64,000 nt of DNA. Source: Sthenelais limicola. Its lineage: Eukaryota > Annelida > Polychaeta > Phyllodocida > Sigalionidae. The DNA lies in the NCBI GenBank assembly GCA_942159475.1, contig OW804102.1, forward strand, positions 35,842,873 through 35,906,872. Direction: 5' to 3'. Of the stretch, positions 1-11,500 are shown piece after piece; within the stretch, counting starts at the first letter, position 1, and the number at the start of each line of letters is the position of its first letter. The notes beneath the pieces are model-generated. The model had not been told where the DNA came from and ran no database searches. It saw only the letters and a program-made list of their open reading frames with translations. Position numbers and translations under genes: made by a program.

Positions 1-2
1 AA

Positions 3-65
<63 letters not shown>

Positions 66-480
66 ATACACTCACCAAATAAATAGATACACTCAACAAA
101 TTAATAAATACACTCACCACATTAATTAAAAACATTCACCGAATTAATTACATTCACCAAATTAATTAATACCCTCACTGAATTAAGAAATACACTCACT
201 GAATTAAAATGTAGTACGAAATTAAAAGTACAGAGACAAAATTAAATCATACTCAGACACAATTAATAAATCAACATGTATAAATTTATTTATACAGTTA
301 GTGTATTTATTAATTTGGTATCTATTAATAATTTGGTGTGTGTATTTATTAATTTGGTGACTTTTTTTTTATTAATTCTGTCTCTGTATTTATTAATTTG
401 GTATTTCTATTTTATAATTCGGTGACAATTTATTAATTTATCAATTCGGTGACAATTTATTGACTTTTTGTGTCTGTATC
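1..480. repeat. AAAT microsatellite and AT-rich dyad
   Basis: Positions 1-68 are pure AAAT tetranucleotide repeat. About 70-260 is a run of degenerate units of the form acactcaccaaattaata. About 300-480 carries the same unit on the other strand (ttaatttggtgtgtgtattt), so the block has a head-to-head, inverted organisation. No gene is visible. It may be the edge of a larger satellite that continues to the left of the window. Confidence 0.85.
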
Positions 481-635
481 TATTAATTCGGTCATCATAC
501 ACTTTAATTCTGTCCCAGCATTTATCTATTTGCTGTCAGTCTAAAAAAGGTTTTGTAGGTGTAATTTATAATTCCGTCTGTCTGACTACCAGAAAAACAC
601 TGAATTATGTAGGTTTCACTTGGCGCCTCATAATG

Positions 636-980
636 CAAAAAAAAATAGGCGTGTTTCCGATTTATCCCCCATACCTAGAAAAACCTATACCCTACCTACC
701 ATACCTGATTTTTTCCCCACCATATCTTACTTTTGGGGGATTTTTTAACAAAAAAAGCTCATCAAAGCAGGAAAACAGGTTTTCCGAACCCGGAAGAAAA
801 CCTAACCCGGAACTGTCAAAAGGCACATTTGCCATGTTTAAAACAACTATTGTTATGAAATAGACAATTTTTTCAGTTCCTGAGAGGTGGTTCTTAAAAA
901 AAATAATAGAAAAAAAATAACCACCCCCCTACCTAGTTTTCAGCCAGATAAATCGGAAACACACCTATATTTTTTTTGGC
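636..980. mobile_element. Fold-back element with T/A-rich ends (family B, copy 1)
   Basis: The left arm around 636-672 (aaaaaataggcgtgtttccg, then atttat) is the reverse complement of the right arm around 947-980 (ataaatcggaaacacaccta, then tattttttt). Arms are about 30 bp with few mismatches. The interior holds a CCTACC-rich stretch and no convincing reading frame. A second copy with the same left arm lies at 27093-27562. This fits a miniature non-autonomous DNA element. Target-site duplications were not resolved. Confidence 0.5.
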
Positions 981-1676
981 CTAACTCACAGCCTTGCGTA
1001 CAACGTGAGGTATACGTATGTAGGTGGAGCGGACTCAGAGCCATGTGTTTAACTGGGTCGATCGTTGGTTCCAGTGTGTAGTCATACATACTTTCATAAG
1101 GTAGGTCGCTGTGTTCATACTCTTTTTATAAGGATTCACTGATTTGATTGATATCTGAATACGACTATTTACTACATATTTAGTTTCATCACTTGATAGT
1201 CTGTTTTATAACATTTAATTCTCATGGATATACCGGCAGTCCGTTTTAATAGGGTGTTCGCCAGGCGGGGAATCCAAGTCGTTTTCATATTGATTCCCCC
1301 GTATGTACAACATAAACACTGTCACGTGTTTATGCTAGTCGTTTTCATAACATTGCATTGCTTGAAAATGAAAGTCCAGAGAAAGCTAGACCCGGAAGCT
1401 AGAGAAGCGTGCAGAGCTAGACATTCCTGCATTGGCATATTTTAGAAATAAATTGCAGATGCAATAATTATATACTTGTATGATAATTTTGAGTTATTAA
1501 ATCGACTGCAGCTAACACAGGGTTCACAGATATAGATAGGTTCCCCCCCCCCCCCCCCATTCTCTTGAACCACCATGAGGATAATGGGGGATTAAAATAG
1601 CCTACACATTAGATGTATAATGATCCAATGGGTAGGCCTATGCCTAAACTAGTGTTTAAATATGCATACTTCACAT

Positions 1677-2365
1677 TGGTCCAGAAATTCTACCCGCTAG
1701 TACTTTTGCTTGCTCTACTTATTTTATTGTCTGTTTTTGTTCTTATAGTTGTCATTTTTCTCACCTTGAATGACACTGCATGCCCACCAACCACCCATCC
1801 TTCACTCCTCCCATGTGTTAGTGTTTGATACCTGACTGCCTACCTGCCTAGTGTGTGTGTAGCCTTGAGGCAAGGCTACACATACACTAGTGGCAGGCAG
1901 TGGTAGGCAGTGGCAGGCAGCGGGAGGGGCAGTGGCTGGTGAGTGAGTGTAGTGTGTGAGTGAAGGTGCAGTGTGTGTGAGAGCTCCGACAGGGGTGGGA
2001 TTCTAAACCAATCTTTATATTTAAAATTGCAACTTTCCTGTACCAGATTATACATAAGTCGTCCCCTAAAAAGGCATGAAGAGGAACACGACTTGCCGTA
2101 CAGACAATGTAATGGTACCCATTTAGATGGGAAAACATAAAAAACAGGTCGATGGGTGTGAGTTCTGTCTAACTGAGAATACCAGGGGTAATGGAGCAAC
2201 GAAAGGAGGTTTAAAGGTGGTCTAAATCCGCCCTATAGGGGGCGGGGTCGGTTGCGCTTGGTCCAGAATTTTACCCGCTAGTACTTTTGCTTGCTGAACT
2301 TATTTTATTTTCTGTTTTTGTTCTTATATTTGTCGTTTTTCTCACTTTTAATGACTGCCCACCAC
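1677..2365. repeat. Dispersed direct repeat, two copies about 585 bp apart
   Basis: A segment at about 1677-1790 (ttggtccagaaattctaccc onward) recurs at about 2260-2365 with roughly 90% identity by eye. A second shared segment at about 2010-2080 (ttatatttaaaattgcaact) resembles about 2580-2650. GC-rich blocks reading cgccctatagggggcggggt and cgccctcaagagggcggggc sit at about 2229 and 2797. The arrangement suggests two or more tandem degenerate units of an unidentified repeat. Open frames through it are low complexity and unsupported as genes. Confidence 0.5.
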
Positions 2366-2971
2366 CCCGCCCTGCTTCCACCACTCTCTCTTCCTTGTTA
2401 ATGTTTGTGTATAAGACCTGCTCCCCACGGGTAGTGGCAGCCACTACCGTGGTTGGAGCAGGGACTGAACCCCATGGTTGTAGCAGGGTGAGTGGAGCGA
2501 GGCGCTGTGAGGTACCGCAGGGGTGCAGTAGTAGTAACGTGTGCAAAAACAGAGGTCTCAACCCAGGTTCGCGCCAATTTTTAGATTTAAAAGTACAAGT
2601 TTCGTGTACCATATAATATATAAGTCCTCCCACAAAAAGCCATCCTACTTAACACAAGTTTCATTTGAAACGATGAGCGGATCGCCACTTACATGGGAAA
2701 ACACTGAAAATTGAGCCAGAAATCCCGGTCGTCTATTAGTGGGGAATTGACACTGATAGATGGGGCGACAGAAGGGATTTCCAAGAGGGGCTTTCCGCCC
2801 TCAAGAGGGCGGGGCGGGTCGCTGTTCGTCCAGAAAGTATCCGCACAAGGTATCCTAGGAAGTAAATGGGTTATATTTCGGAATGTTAGAGTGTTTTTAT
2901 ATTTAAATTTCCGACGAACTACCCTCCACCCACCCGTCGCGTTGTCCACCCCACGTCCCACCCGGGCCTCG

Positions 2972-3000
2972 GCGCTGTTTATTCAGTAAATAAACAGCGC
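2972..3000. promoter_or_regulatory. Perfect 12-bp hairpin at a GC-rich spot upstream of the first mind-bomb-like gene
   Basis: The arms gcgctgtttatt and aataaacagcgc are perfect reverse complements around a 5-nt loop. The surrounding 2930-3070 is GC- and CpG-rich for this window and lies upstream of the first ZZ gene, so it could mark a promoter. That reading is inference; no TATA or initiator could be assigned. Confidence 0.3.
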
Positions 3001-3722
3001 TATCCATTTCGAATCCCATTTGCCGGTTACGTTGATTACGTTGAAGTGACTTCCGGCTCGTACGGAATGGAACAAGGGATCGGAATGGTCAATGGCGTGG
3101 ATGTAGCTGTGTGGGTTGAGTGTGGAGGTTGAAACGAAAATGGATTGTGGAAGTGTGAGTGCCTGAATCGACAATGTAAGTACGCTAGGTTGTAGGTATA
3201 GGCCTAAACTAAGTATTCCATGCATCAATAGACATTCTCAGCGGGGAAATTATTGAATGCAGGCAGAGAAGTAACCACATGGAATAAGAGTATATATCGT
3301 TGGACACTAGTAGTCTGTGCACCGTGCGAAATTGTAAATAGAGTCATTCTGACTTCTTCCAAGGAAGAAGCGGGGGTGCCGACCGTCAAGTGCATGGTTA
3401 GCATTTTAATTTCACTAATATCAGAAAAGTGAGTTAAATAGGGTCTTTAGAGGTAATTAGTATCTCTAAATCATTTAGAGATATCTCTCAATCTTTAGAG
3501 ATATCAATCATTAGCTTGTGATATCAATAAATATCTTTCTCAGTATTCTCTGCCATTAAGAAAGAGAGGGGTGGGGGGTGGGGGGTGGGGGGAGTAAGAA
3601 ATGAGAGTAAGGGAAACAGAGTAGGATGTCAGCAGACTCAGCTGTTAACATTTCTCCTAGTTTTACACTTTGGAACTTGATACTCTATTATGGCTTAAGA
3701 TCTATCTTGTTTTCTACCCTAG
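3001..3722. other. Spacer, no gene recognised
   Basis: Short ATG frames occur at 3067 and 3141 but end after about 22 and 8 codons and cannot be spliced confidently to later exons. About 3450-3530 contains several copies of atctctaaat/agagatatc forming small palindromes, and 3568-3593 is a G-rich tract of tggggggt units. Confidence 0.5.
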
Positions 3723-3847
3723 GAGGATAAAAAGTACCACAACTATCCACATTGGAGAAGATCCTATTGAAATTAATTTATCCTAGATAGGATAGGCTTT
3801 AATTAGCAAGGACCTGAGATAGATCCCGAGATGGAGTCACCAGAACG
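3723..3847 (+). pseudogene. Decayed long linker exon of the mind-bomb-like type
   Basis: This stretch is homologous to the linker exon 17168-17274 of the downstream gene. It keeps a pyrimidine tract and AG at 3721-3722, the shared string aaaagtacca followed by ttggagaagatcc, and the donor gtaggcactga after 3847. In the homologous frame it reads KVPQLSTLEKI, then LKLIYPR, then a TAG stop, where the intact gene reads KVPKRSELEKI and goes on into a MIB_HERC2 core. The length and donor are kept but the frame is not, so it is most simply a dead exon left from an older duplication. Confidence 0.6.
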
Positions 3848-4065
3848 GTAGGCACTGATTTTCTAATGTATGGTCCATATTACAGAGAAGTGTACCACCC
3901 AAAATGCTTTCATCTGTTAGAAACTTAAATACAGCAGAACCATGTAATGAATGTCTGGCTTAAAATTATTCCACATTATTATACATGCATTCACTACCGA
4001 GGCCCCAACAGCTGCTCATTACTTGTAATACGGTAATGGACTAGTACATTACCGGCTCGTTGTCA

Positions 4066-4132
4066 TGCCGACGCAAGTTTGGTGGCACAAGTTTGCCGCC
4101 GCAAGCTTGCCAACCCAAGTTTGCCAGTGCGA
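4066..4132. repeat. Short minisatellite, period about 14 bp
   Basis: Four to five degenerate copies of a gccNacgcaagtttg unit lie in the intron-like spacer before the first ZZ exon. No function is visible. The rest of 3848-5376 is AT-rich and holds no recognisable exon. Confidence 0.55.
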
Positions 4133-5376
4133 GTGCTTTCTTCCTCCATCGTTTCAACTGTTTCTAGTTATATTCCTCTAATACAAAAACCACACATGGT
4201 AAATTATGTTATCTTCTTTTTAATTAAGCACGTTTTACATGCAAAACAATGCATGTATAATAATCAACTTATAGGACTCGTTGCCACATGGACGCGTGAA
4301 TTACGTACAGTGCTTCTCGCATATTTTCTCTTCTTTGCTCTGTTTGATCATTGTATACTGCTGTAGGCCAGCGTCCATTCCCATGGCCACCTGAAGTACT
4401 CTCCATCACAATATTGATGCAGTTGGCTGGCTGGCCTTTACAATGAGATGAATCCAACTCCATAAAATGGTTTCTAATATTTTTGGTGAATGATGACACT
4501 ATGTATGACTGGCAAATTATCTTGTAGGTCTTCTTAGTGGCTACTATCCAGTATCTTACTTGTTGGTGCTTTTTATACACAGCTCAACATCAGAGCTACT
4601 AAACAGCTAGCAACAATGTAATAACTTGCTTCCCATTGCAGGGATCATTTTTAAAATATTGCCTCATGACACTTTCATTTATAACCTCCCCACCCCATCT
4701 CCATGCCAGATATGTAAATGCAGTCTCAAATATACTTTACATGCTTCAAAAGCAATGTCACTGTCAACTGTCAACTAACCCCGACTCAAGGTTTTACCAT
4801 CATATATAATATGCTTTACCTGTACCAGAAAAATAAAGACCATCATATAACTTCATTACTTTGTTACCTTTTGTTACCCTCATTGTAACATATTGGTGGA
4901 CAACCCTTACATGTGCATCCATAATGATGTACTGTTATGGCCCGTTCATAAGGTGGGTAAAAGCTTATCAAATACAAGCCTGGAGTTTGGGGATAATGAA
5001 ACAATAATATCATCTATAAATTTATTCTCAATTACAAGCCAGGCCTAAAGCAGGGTTGAAAGAAATACAAGCCCAGGCTTATAAATACGTCATTATGATA
5101 TGGCACATATTACATACGTCTAAGCAGATGCCTATGACACCTAATGAGTTGATCAAAAAAAGGGTCAAGTAGTTTTGACCCAGGGTGTTGATATTGATTA
5201 CAAACTGCATGAAGTATGTGGCATAGAAAGAATATAGCAGATAGAATTCCCAGTGTTAGTGTTAGTTAGCATACCATAAAAATATTTTTATTCCACCCCA
5301 CTCATTGGACCTATAATAAATGGGAATAAAAATATTTTTTTGTTTAATTTGTATGAGAATGAAACCTTGATTTCAG

Positions 5377-5547
5377 AGACAGTGCACATTTGCGTGTTGA
5401 ATGTGATGGTTGCCAGGAGAACCCTCTGAGAGGCATCCGCTGGAGGTGTAAAGTGTGTGCTGACTATGACCTTTGCACTGACTGCTACAATAGAATGGAA
5501 CACCAACAGCATCCCTTCTTAAAGATTGCTTCCCCTGGGGCTATTCG
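5377..5547 (+). pseudogene. First ZZ exon, out of phase with the rest of the array
   Basis: It aligns along its whole length with the other ZZ exons but has two extra bases near its start (gacagtgcacatttgcg versus gactgtgcatttgcg). If entered by the phase-1 intron used elsewhere in the array, translation stops after about 18 codons. A phase-2 upstream exon would rescue the frame (A, then GAC AGT GCA CAT TTG CGT GTT GAA TGT). The zinc ligands are intact, so decay is recent or rescued by an exon I cannot see. In-frame upstream sequence meets a TGA at 5360, so the exon cannot hold its own start. Confidence 0.55.
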
Positions 5548-8500
5548 GTAAGTAATACACAATATGTAGGACTGGTTGTATTATGTTACAACCAGCATAT
5601 TGTACTTGTTTTGTATATCCAATAGAACTAGCCTTCCTGGATTAGTTGAAAACTCCCATAAAGGTTATACTGTGAACTGTTAAAGAAAATAATAATGATT
5701 AAAAATATGTTTTGCAATTATTGCAAGTATTGTAACTGATGCAATGATACAGTGATGGTAGACCTTTGTAAATTAAGTAATTATTAAATCTTCGTATTAA
5801 TTACTCGTGATGAATATTTCTTGTGTGCTGTTAATGAGAATTTTAGTACAACTGAATGGAATACCAACAGCATCCTGCTCTGCATTTTAGCACATTCTCA
5901 TTCTTTTTGGCTTATGGTCATTTTTTACTAATCCTTTCATAACCTTTACAGTAATGTTTTGCCCTCAGTTCTCATTTCCATAGCCATTCTGATTCATTCT
6001 TTCCTACCAGGATACAAGTACCAAAGCAATCTGCATTTGGTCGTCAAAACGGTAGGCCTTGATTTCCTAATATACTGCCCATGACAAAAGATAGTGTATA
6101 CTCTGGTCATATGACATCAGAAGTCCTCATTCTGATCATGGCTCTGTACTAGCCTTTGTAGTTGACTGACATCGCAGAACTAGCTACAGCATAACTATCA
6201 ACTAGACAATTTACCATCAATGAAAGCTAGAGACACTACTTTACTCTAGAACAAAAGTGTAATGCATGGGATTGAAAATAGTTTTGGTTTATTGGGTTGA
6301 GAATGAACCCTTGATTGCATAGACCTTGCTTTGATTGCAGAGACTGTGCATTTGCGTGTTGTATGTGATGGTTGCCAGGAGAACCCTCTGAGAGGCATCC
6401 GCTGGAGGTGTGCAGTGTGTGCTGATTATGACCTCTGCACTGACTGCTACAATAGAATGGAACACCAACAGCATCCCTTCTTAAAGATTGCTTCCCCTGG
6501 GGCTATTCCGTAAGTAATAAAAGATATATAGGACTGGTTGTGATATAGTTTTGTATGTGACCATGTATATTTTGTATTGTTATGTGAGTCAATCATACTA
6601 TTTAGATGACCAGTACCAGAGAAACAATCTACTCATTGAATCAGTTGTATTATGAATAAAATCAACAACTCTAAGTGTTTGTGTTGAATAATTGTGTGTG
6701 CATTGTTAATGAGAATTTTATCAGAATGGTAATGAGTCTTCACTTGAGTTCATTCTCATTCAAAATGCAGCTTTAAGGATTACCAGGCAATGTTCCTAAA
6801 GGAAGATGTTGCTGTTGGCTTTGTACTCTAACTATTCTAAAGTCAACAGTTATCCCATCCTTTCAGTTTCATAGGTTCCTAATCCTTTCATAAACTTTTC
6901 AGTTAATTTTTGCCTTCAGTTCTCATTTCCATAGCCATTCTGATTTATTCTTTCCTACCAGGATACCAGTACTAAAGCAATCTGCCTTTCATCATCAAAA
7001 TGGTAGGCCTTGATTTCCTAACATACTGCCCATGACAAAAGATAGTGTATACTCTGGTCATATGACATCAGAAGCTCTCATTCTGATCATGACTCTGTAC
7101 TAGCCTTTGTAGTTGACTGGCATCGCAGAACTAGCTACAGCATAACTATCAACCAGACAATTTACCAGCAATGAAAGCTAGATATTGTACTTTACTCTAG
7201 AACAAAAGTGTAATGCATGGGATTGAAAATAGTTTTGGTTTATTGGGTTGAGAATGAAGTCTTGATTGCATAGACCTTGCTTTGATTGCAGAGACCGTGC
7301 ATTTGCGTGTTGTATGTGATGGTTGCCAGGAGAACCCTCTGATAGGCACCCGATGGAGGTGTGCAGTGTGTCCTGACTATGACCTCTGCACTGTCTGCTA
7401 CAACAGAATGGAACACCAACAGCATCCCTTCTTAAAGATAGCTTCCCCTGGGGCTATTCGGTAAGTAATACAAGATATATATAGGACAGGTTGTGATATA
7501 GTTTTATATGTGACCATGTATATTTTGTATTGTTATGTGAGTCAATCATACTATTTAGATGACCAGTACCAGAGAAACAATCTACTCATTGAATCAGTTG
7601 TAGTATGAATAAAATCAACAACTCTAAGTGTTTGTGTTGAATATTTTGTGTGCATTGTTAATGGAATTTTATCAGAATGGTAATGAGTCTTCACTTGAGT
7701 TCATTCTCATTCAAAATGCAGCTTTAAGGATTACCAGGCAATGTTCCTAAAAAAAGATGGTGCTGTTGGCTTTGTACTCCAAGTATTCTAAAGTCAACAG
7801 GTACCCCATTCTGTCAGCTTCATAGGTTCCTAATCCTTTCATAAACTTTTCAGTTAATTTCTGCCTTCAGTTCTCATTTCCATAGCCATTCTAATTCATT
7901 CTTTCCTACCAGGATACCAGTACTAAAGCAATCTACCTTTCATCATCAAAACGGTAGGCCTTGATTTCCTAATATACTGCCCATGACAAAAGATAGTGTA
8001 TACTCTGGTCATATGACATCAGAAGCCCTCATTCTGATCATGGCTCTGTACTAGCCTTTGTAGTTGACTGACATCACAAAACTAGCTACAGTATAACTAT
8101 CAACCAGACAATTTACCAACAATAAAAGCTAGATATTGTACTTTACTCTAGAACAAAAGTGTAATGTATGGGATTGAAAATAGTTTTGGTTTATTGGGTT
8201 GAGAATGAAGTCTTGATTGCATAGACCTTGCTTTGATTGCAGAGACCGTGCATTTGCGTGTTGAATGTGATGGTTGCCAGGAGAACCCTCTGATAGGCAC
8301 CCGATGGAGGTGTGCAGTGTGTGCTGACTATGACCTCTGCACTGACTGCTACAATAGAATGAAACACCCACAGCATCCCTTCTTAAAGATAGCTTCCCCT
8401 GGGGCTATTTCGTAAGTAATACAAGATATAGGACTGGTTGTATTATAATAGGATTAATGACCAACATTGAAGGGCTGCTGGATGACTGTATGATGTGTAA

Positions 8501-11500
8501 TCCAGAGGCAAAGCTCTTTTCAGAATAAAGAATTCATTATTATTATTATTCTAAAGCTAAGGGTTTATACACAAGCAGACCCGAAGTGGAGGTTTTTAAT
8601 CATTTTAATCACTGCCTTTGGTGGTTTTAGCCCCAACAGTGGTTAAAGTGCAGAGGTGTCACTTTCCAATTTTTGACCGGTGTCTTGTCTTTCCATCAAT
8701 CCATGGCAGGACATTTTTCGGCCATTGATTCCTTATGTCAATAGCTCTCTATGTTTTTTACTTGTTATGCTTAACATTTAATTATTATTATAATAAGTAG
8801 GCTAGATGTTGCTGATGTTTTTTAGAACCTGAATCTACACAAAATTATTAGAGGAGGCCTGGACATGAAAGTCTATGTATTAAAGGGTTTTCTTTGGTGT
8901 TTATATAACTTACATTATTCTCTTTGTATATCTAGCATTATCAAATTCAAATTCCAAATCACTGTTGTTGCCAATGCTTGGTACCACTGAGAATTACACA
9001 ACACACTTTGACAGGACTTACTTTGAATTATATTATCAGACTCCAAAATCTGCTATTCTGGGTTTAGAAGCCAAGGTTGGTAGAAGGAAGAGGTATTCAT
9101 CAACTATAGAACCGACAACAGACTTGGTTCTAATGCCAAGCAAAACCTCATACATGGAGCATTATTTATAAGATTTTTCTAATCCTTTGTAATCCTGTCA
9201 TATGATTTTACTTTTCAGTGATCCATCTTTTAGCCATTCTTTTATATATGTTCTCTCCTTCCAGGCTTCAAGTACCAAAGCAGGCCACATTGGTTCATCA
9301 AAACGGTAGGTACTGATTGGCTAATATAGTGCCCATGCCACTGTGACCATTTATGCTCATATGACATCAAAAGCCCCATCTTGACTTAAACATAAATACC
9401 TACTATAAAACAAGGTCAATTTTACCTTACATTTGTAAATCTGATCCCCATGTTTGGGATGCCCAATGGATGCAATTGGGAAAAGTCTGTTCAGCCCAAC
9501 CTCAAAATGTTATATATGCTTCAAATATAATTAGGGGAATAAACATAATTTGTATGAATCTTAGGAAAATGGATTGACCCAAAACAAAAGGGACAGGTGC
9601 TGGTTTGTGTAGTTGTAGGTTTGTTTATTGGGGGTCTGCCGTTTTGGGCTGCTTTTGCCTTTTATCAAGGAGTCCTATAGCTGTATATTTGTTTGCAAAT
9701 AAAGCTTAGACCTTGTTTTCATTGCAGAAACAATGCATAATGCTGAATGTGATGTTTGCCAGGAGAATCCTCTGAGAGGCATTCGCTGGAGGTGTGCAGT
9801 GTGTCCTGACTATGACCTCTGCACTGACTGCTACAACAGAATGGAACACCAACAGCATCCCTTCTTAAAGATAGCTTCCCCTGGGGCTATTCCGTAAGTA
9901 ATAAAAGATATATATAGGACTGATTGTGGTATCAATATGACAACCACTGAACCAGTATATTGAACTTATGTTAGGTACATGCATGAGCAATGAGACTACT
10001 TCAGCTTGACTTGACTACTTGATCTTGACTTGGTACTGTTTTCCTCCAATAATCAAGAATCTATTATGACAAACTAGTTTGGGTTACTAAATTCTACTAG
10101 TTATTCAGTTCCAATTCAGTGTGATTGTATTAAAGTGGCAATTTACAACAAACTGAAGCATTTAATAGAGACATAATTGAGTGGACTAGTAGTGGAGTGG
10201 TTACTTAAGGATTATGAGCTGATGTACCACAAGAGTGAGGTGGCTAGGTGCTTTAGAATACGAGGGCACACCAAGGGTTCCTAATTAAGCCAACAGCAAC
10301 CTCATCCTCATATTTCACCCTCACATTCTGCCCGAAACCTAGCTTTGGTTAACTGAGAGGCATTCGCTGGAGGTGTGCAGTGTGTCCTGACTATGACCTC
10401 TGCACTGACTGCTACAACAGAATGGAACACCAACAGCATCCCTTCTTAAAGATAGCTTCCCCTGGGGCTATTCCGTAAGTAATAAAAGATATATATAGGA
10501 CTGATTGTGGTATCAATATGACAACCACTGAACCAGTATATTGAACTTATGTTAGGTACATGCATGAGCAATGAGACTACTTCAGCTTGACTTGACTACT
10601 TGATCTTGACTTGGTACTGTTTTCCTCCAATAATCAAGAATCTATTATGACAAACTAGTTTGGGTTACTAAATTCTACTAGTTATTCAGTTCCAATTCAG
10701 TGTGATTGTATTAAAGTGGCAATTTACAACAAACTGAAGCATTTAATAGAGACATAATTGAGTGGACTAGTAGTGGAGTGGTTACTTAAGGATTATGAGC
10801 TGATGTACCACAAGAGTGAGGTGGCTAGGTGCTTTAGAATACGAGGGCACACCAAGGGTTCCTAATTAAGCCAACAGCAACCTCATCCTCATATTTCACC
10901 CTCACATTCTGCCCGAAACCTAGCTTTGGTTAACAAAGTTATAATATTTAGCGAACTTAGATCAAAATATTCACTTTAAACCATACAGATTGCAAGCAGA
11001 GCAGAGAGATCCTGGGTCCTTGGCTGCCGGAAACCTTGATCAGACAGATGGGATGGATGTGGATGTGATTGCTGAAGGTGGGTGACTACACTACACTCCA
11101 TTCTATATAACTAAACTGAGATAATCAATTGCCCCCTTTCTGGTAGGCAATGCATGAAAAGGGGAGGGTTAATATGTTATCTTTTCTTTACTAGTATAAC
11201 CAGTGCTGGAGAAGTAATTGGTGGAGTTGTTCATTCCAGGATAAATGTTATCAGATGGTGTTGTTTTGAGCTGTGTAACTTACAAATCGCGCATCTTGAG
11301 CTTTCTCAAGCTAATGTTTAAGCTAAATAAGTTAGACCTACTTTTTTCTGTTCAATTCTGATCATTCCTGTGTGTAATAAATAGCAAATGCCACTCTGTT
11401 TGTTTCCAAACTGACACGGTCTTGATCAAAAAACCAGACTTACCCCTTTGGAGTTTGCCTGCTTTTCTGATGTGCCTCAATCGGTTTGAACCCCCTATCT

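Larger units (their letters stand above)
5377..9305 (+). repeat. Tandem array of exon cassettes (ZZ exon + intron + linker exon), period 951 bp
   Basis: ZZ exons start at 5377, 6341, 7292 and 8243 (spacings 964, 951, 951), and linker exons at 6011, 6962 and 7913 (951, 951). Introns are copied along with the exons: tcatatgacatcagaag recurs near 6108, 7059 and 8010, and gaccttgctttgattgcag before ZZ2, ZZ3 and ZZ4. The fourth cassette is lengthened to about 1.49 kb by extra sequence at about 8450-9180. That extra sequence begins with a stretch ending ataaagaattcattattatt, which resembles the 3' tail of a CR1/L2-type LINE. Confidence 0.9.

Noticed and set aside
3067..3180. Possible first coding exon of the ZZ-repeat gene (ATG at 3067 or 3141)
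   Set aside because: The frames are 22 and 8 codons long and end in stops, and no donor gives the phase needed by 5377 or 6011.
5288..8376. Minus-strand open frames of about 60-80 codons over the ZZ exons
   Set aside because: They repeat with the cassettes only because they are the antisense of the ZZ exons. The plus strand has the zinc ligands, splice sites and phase.
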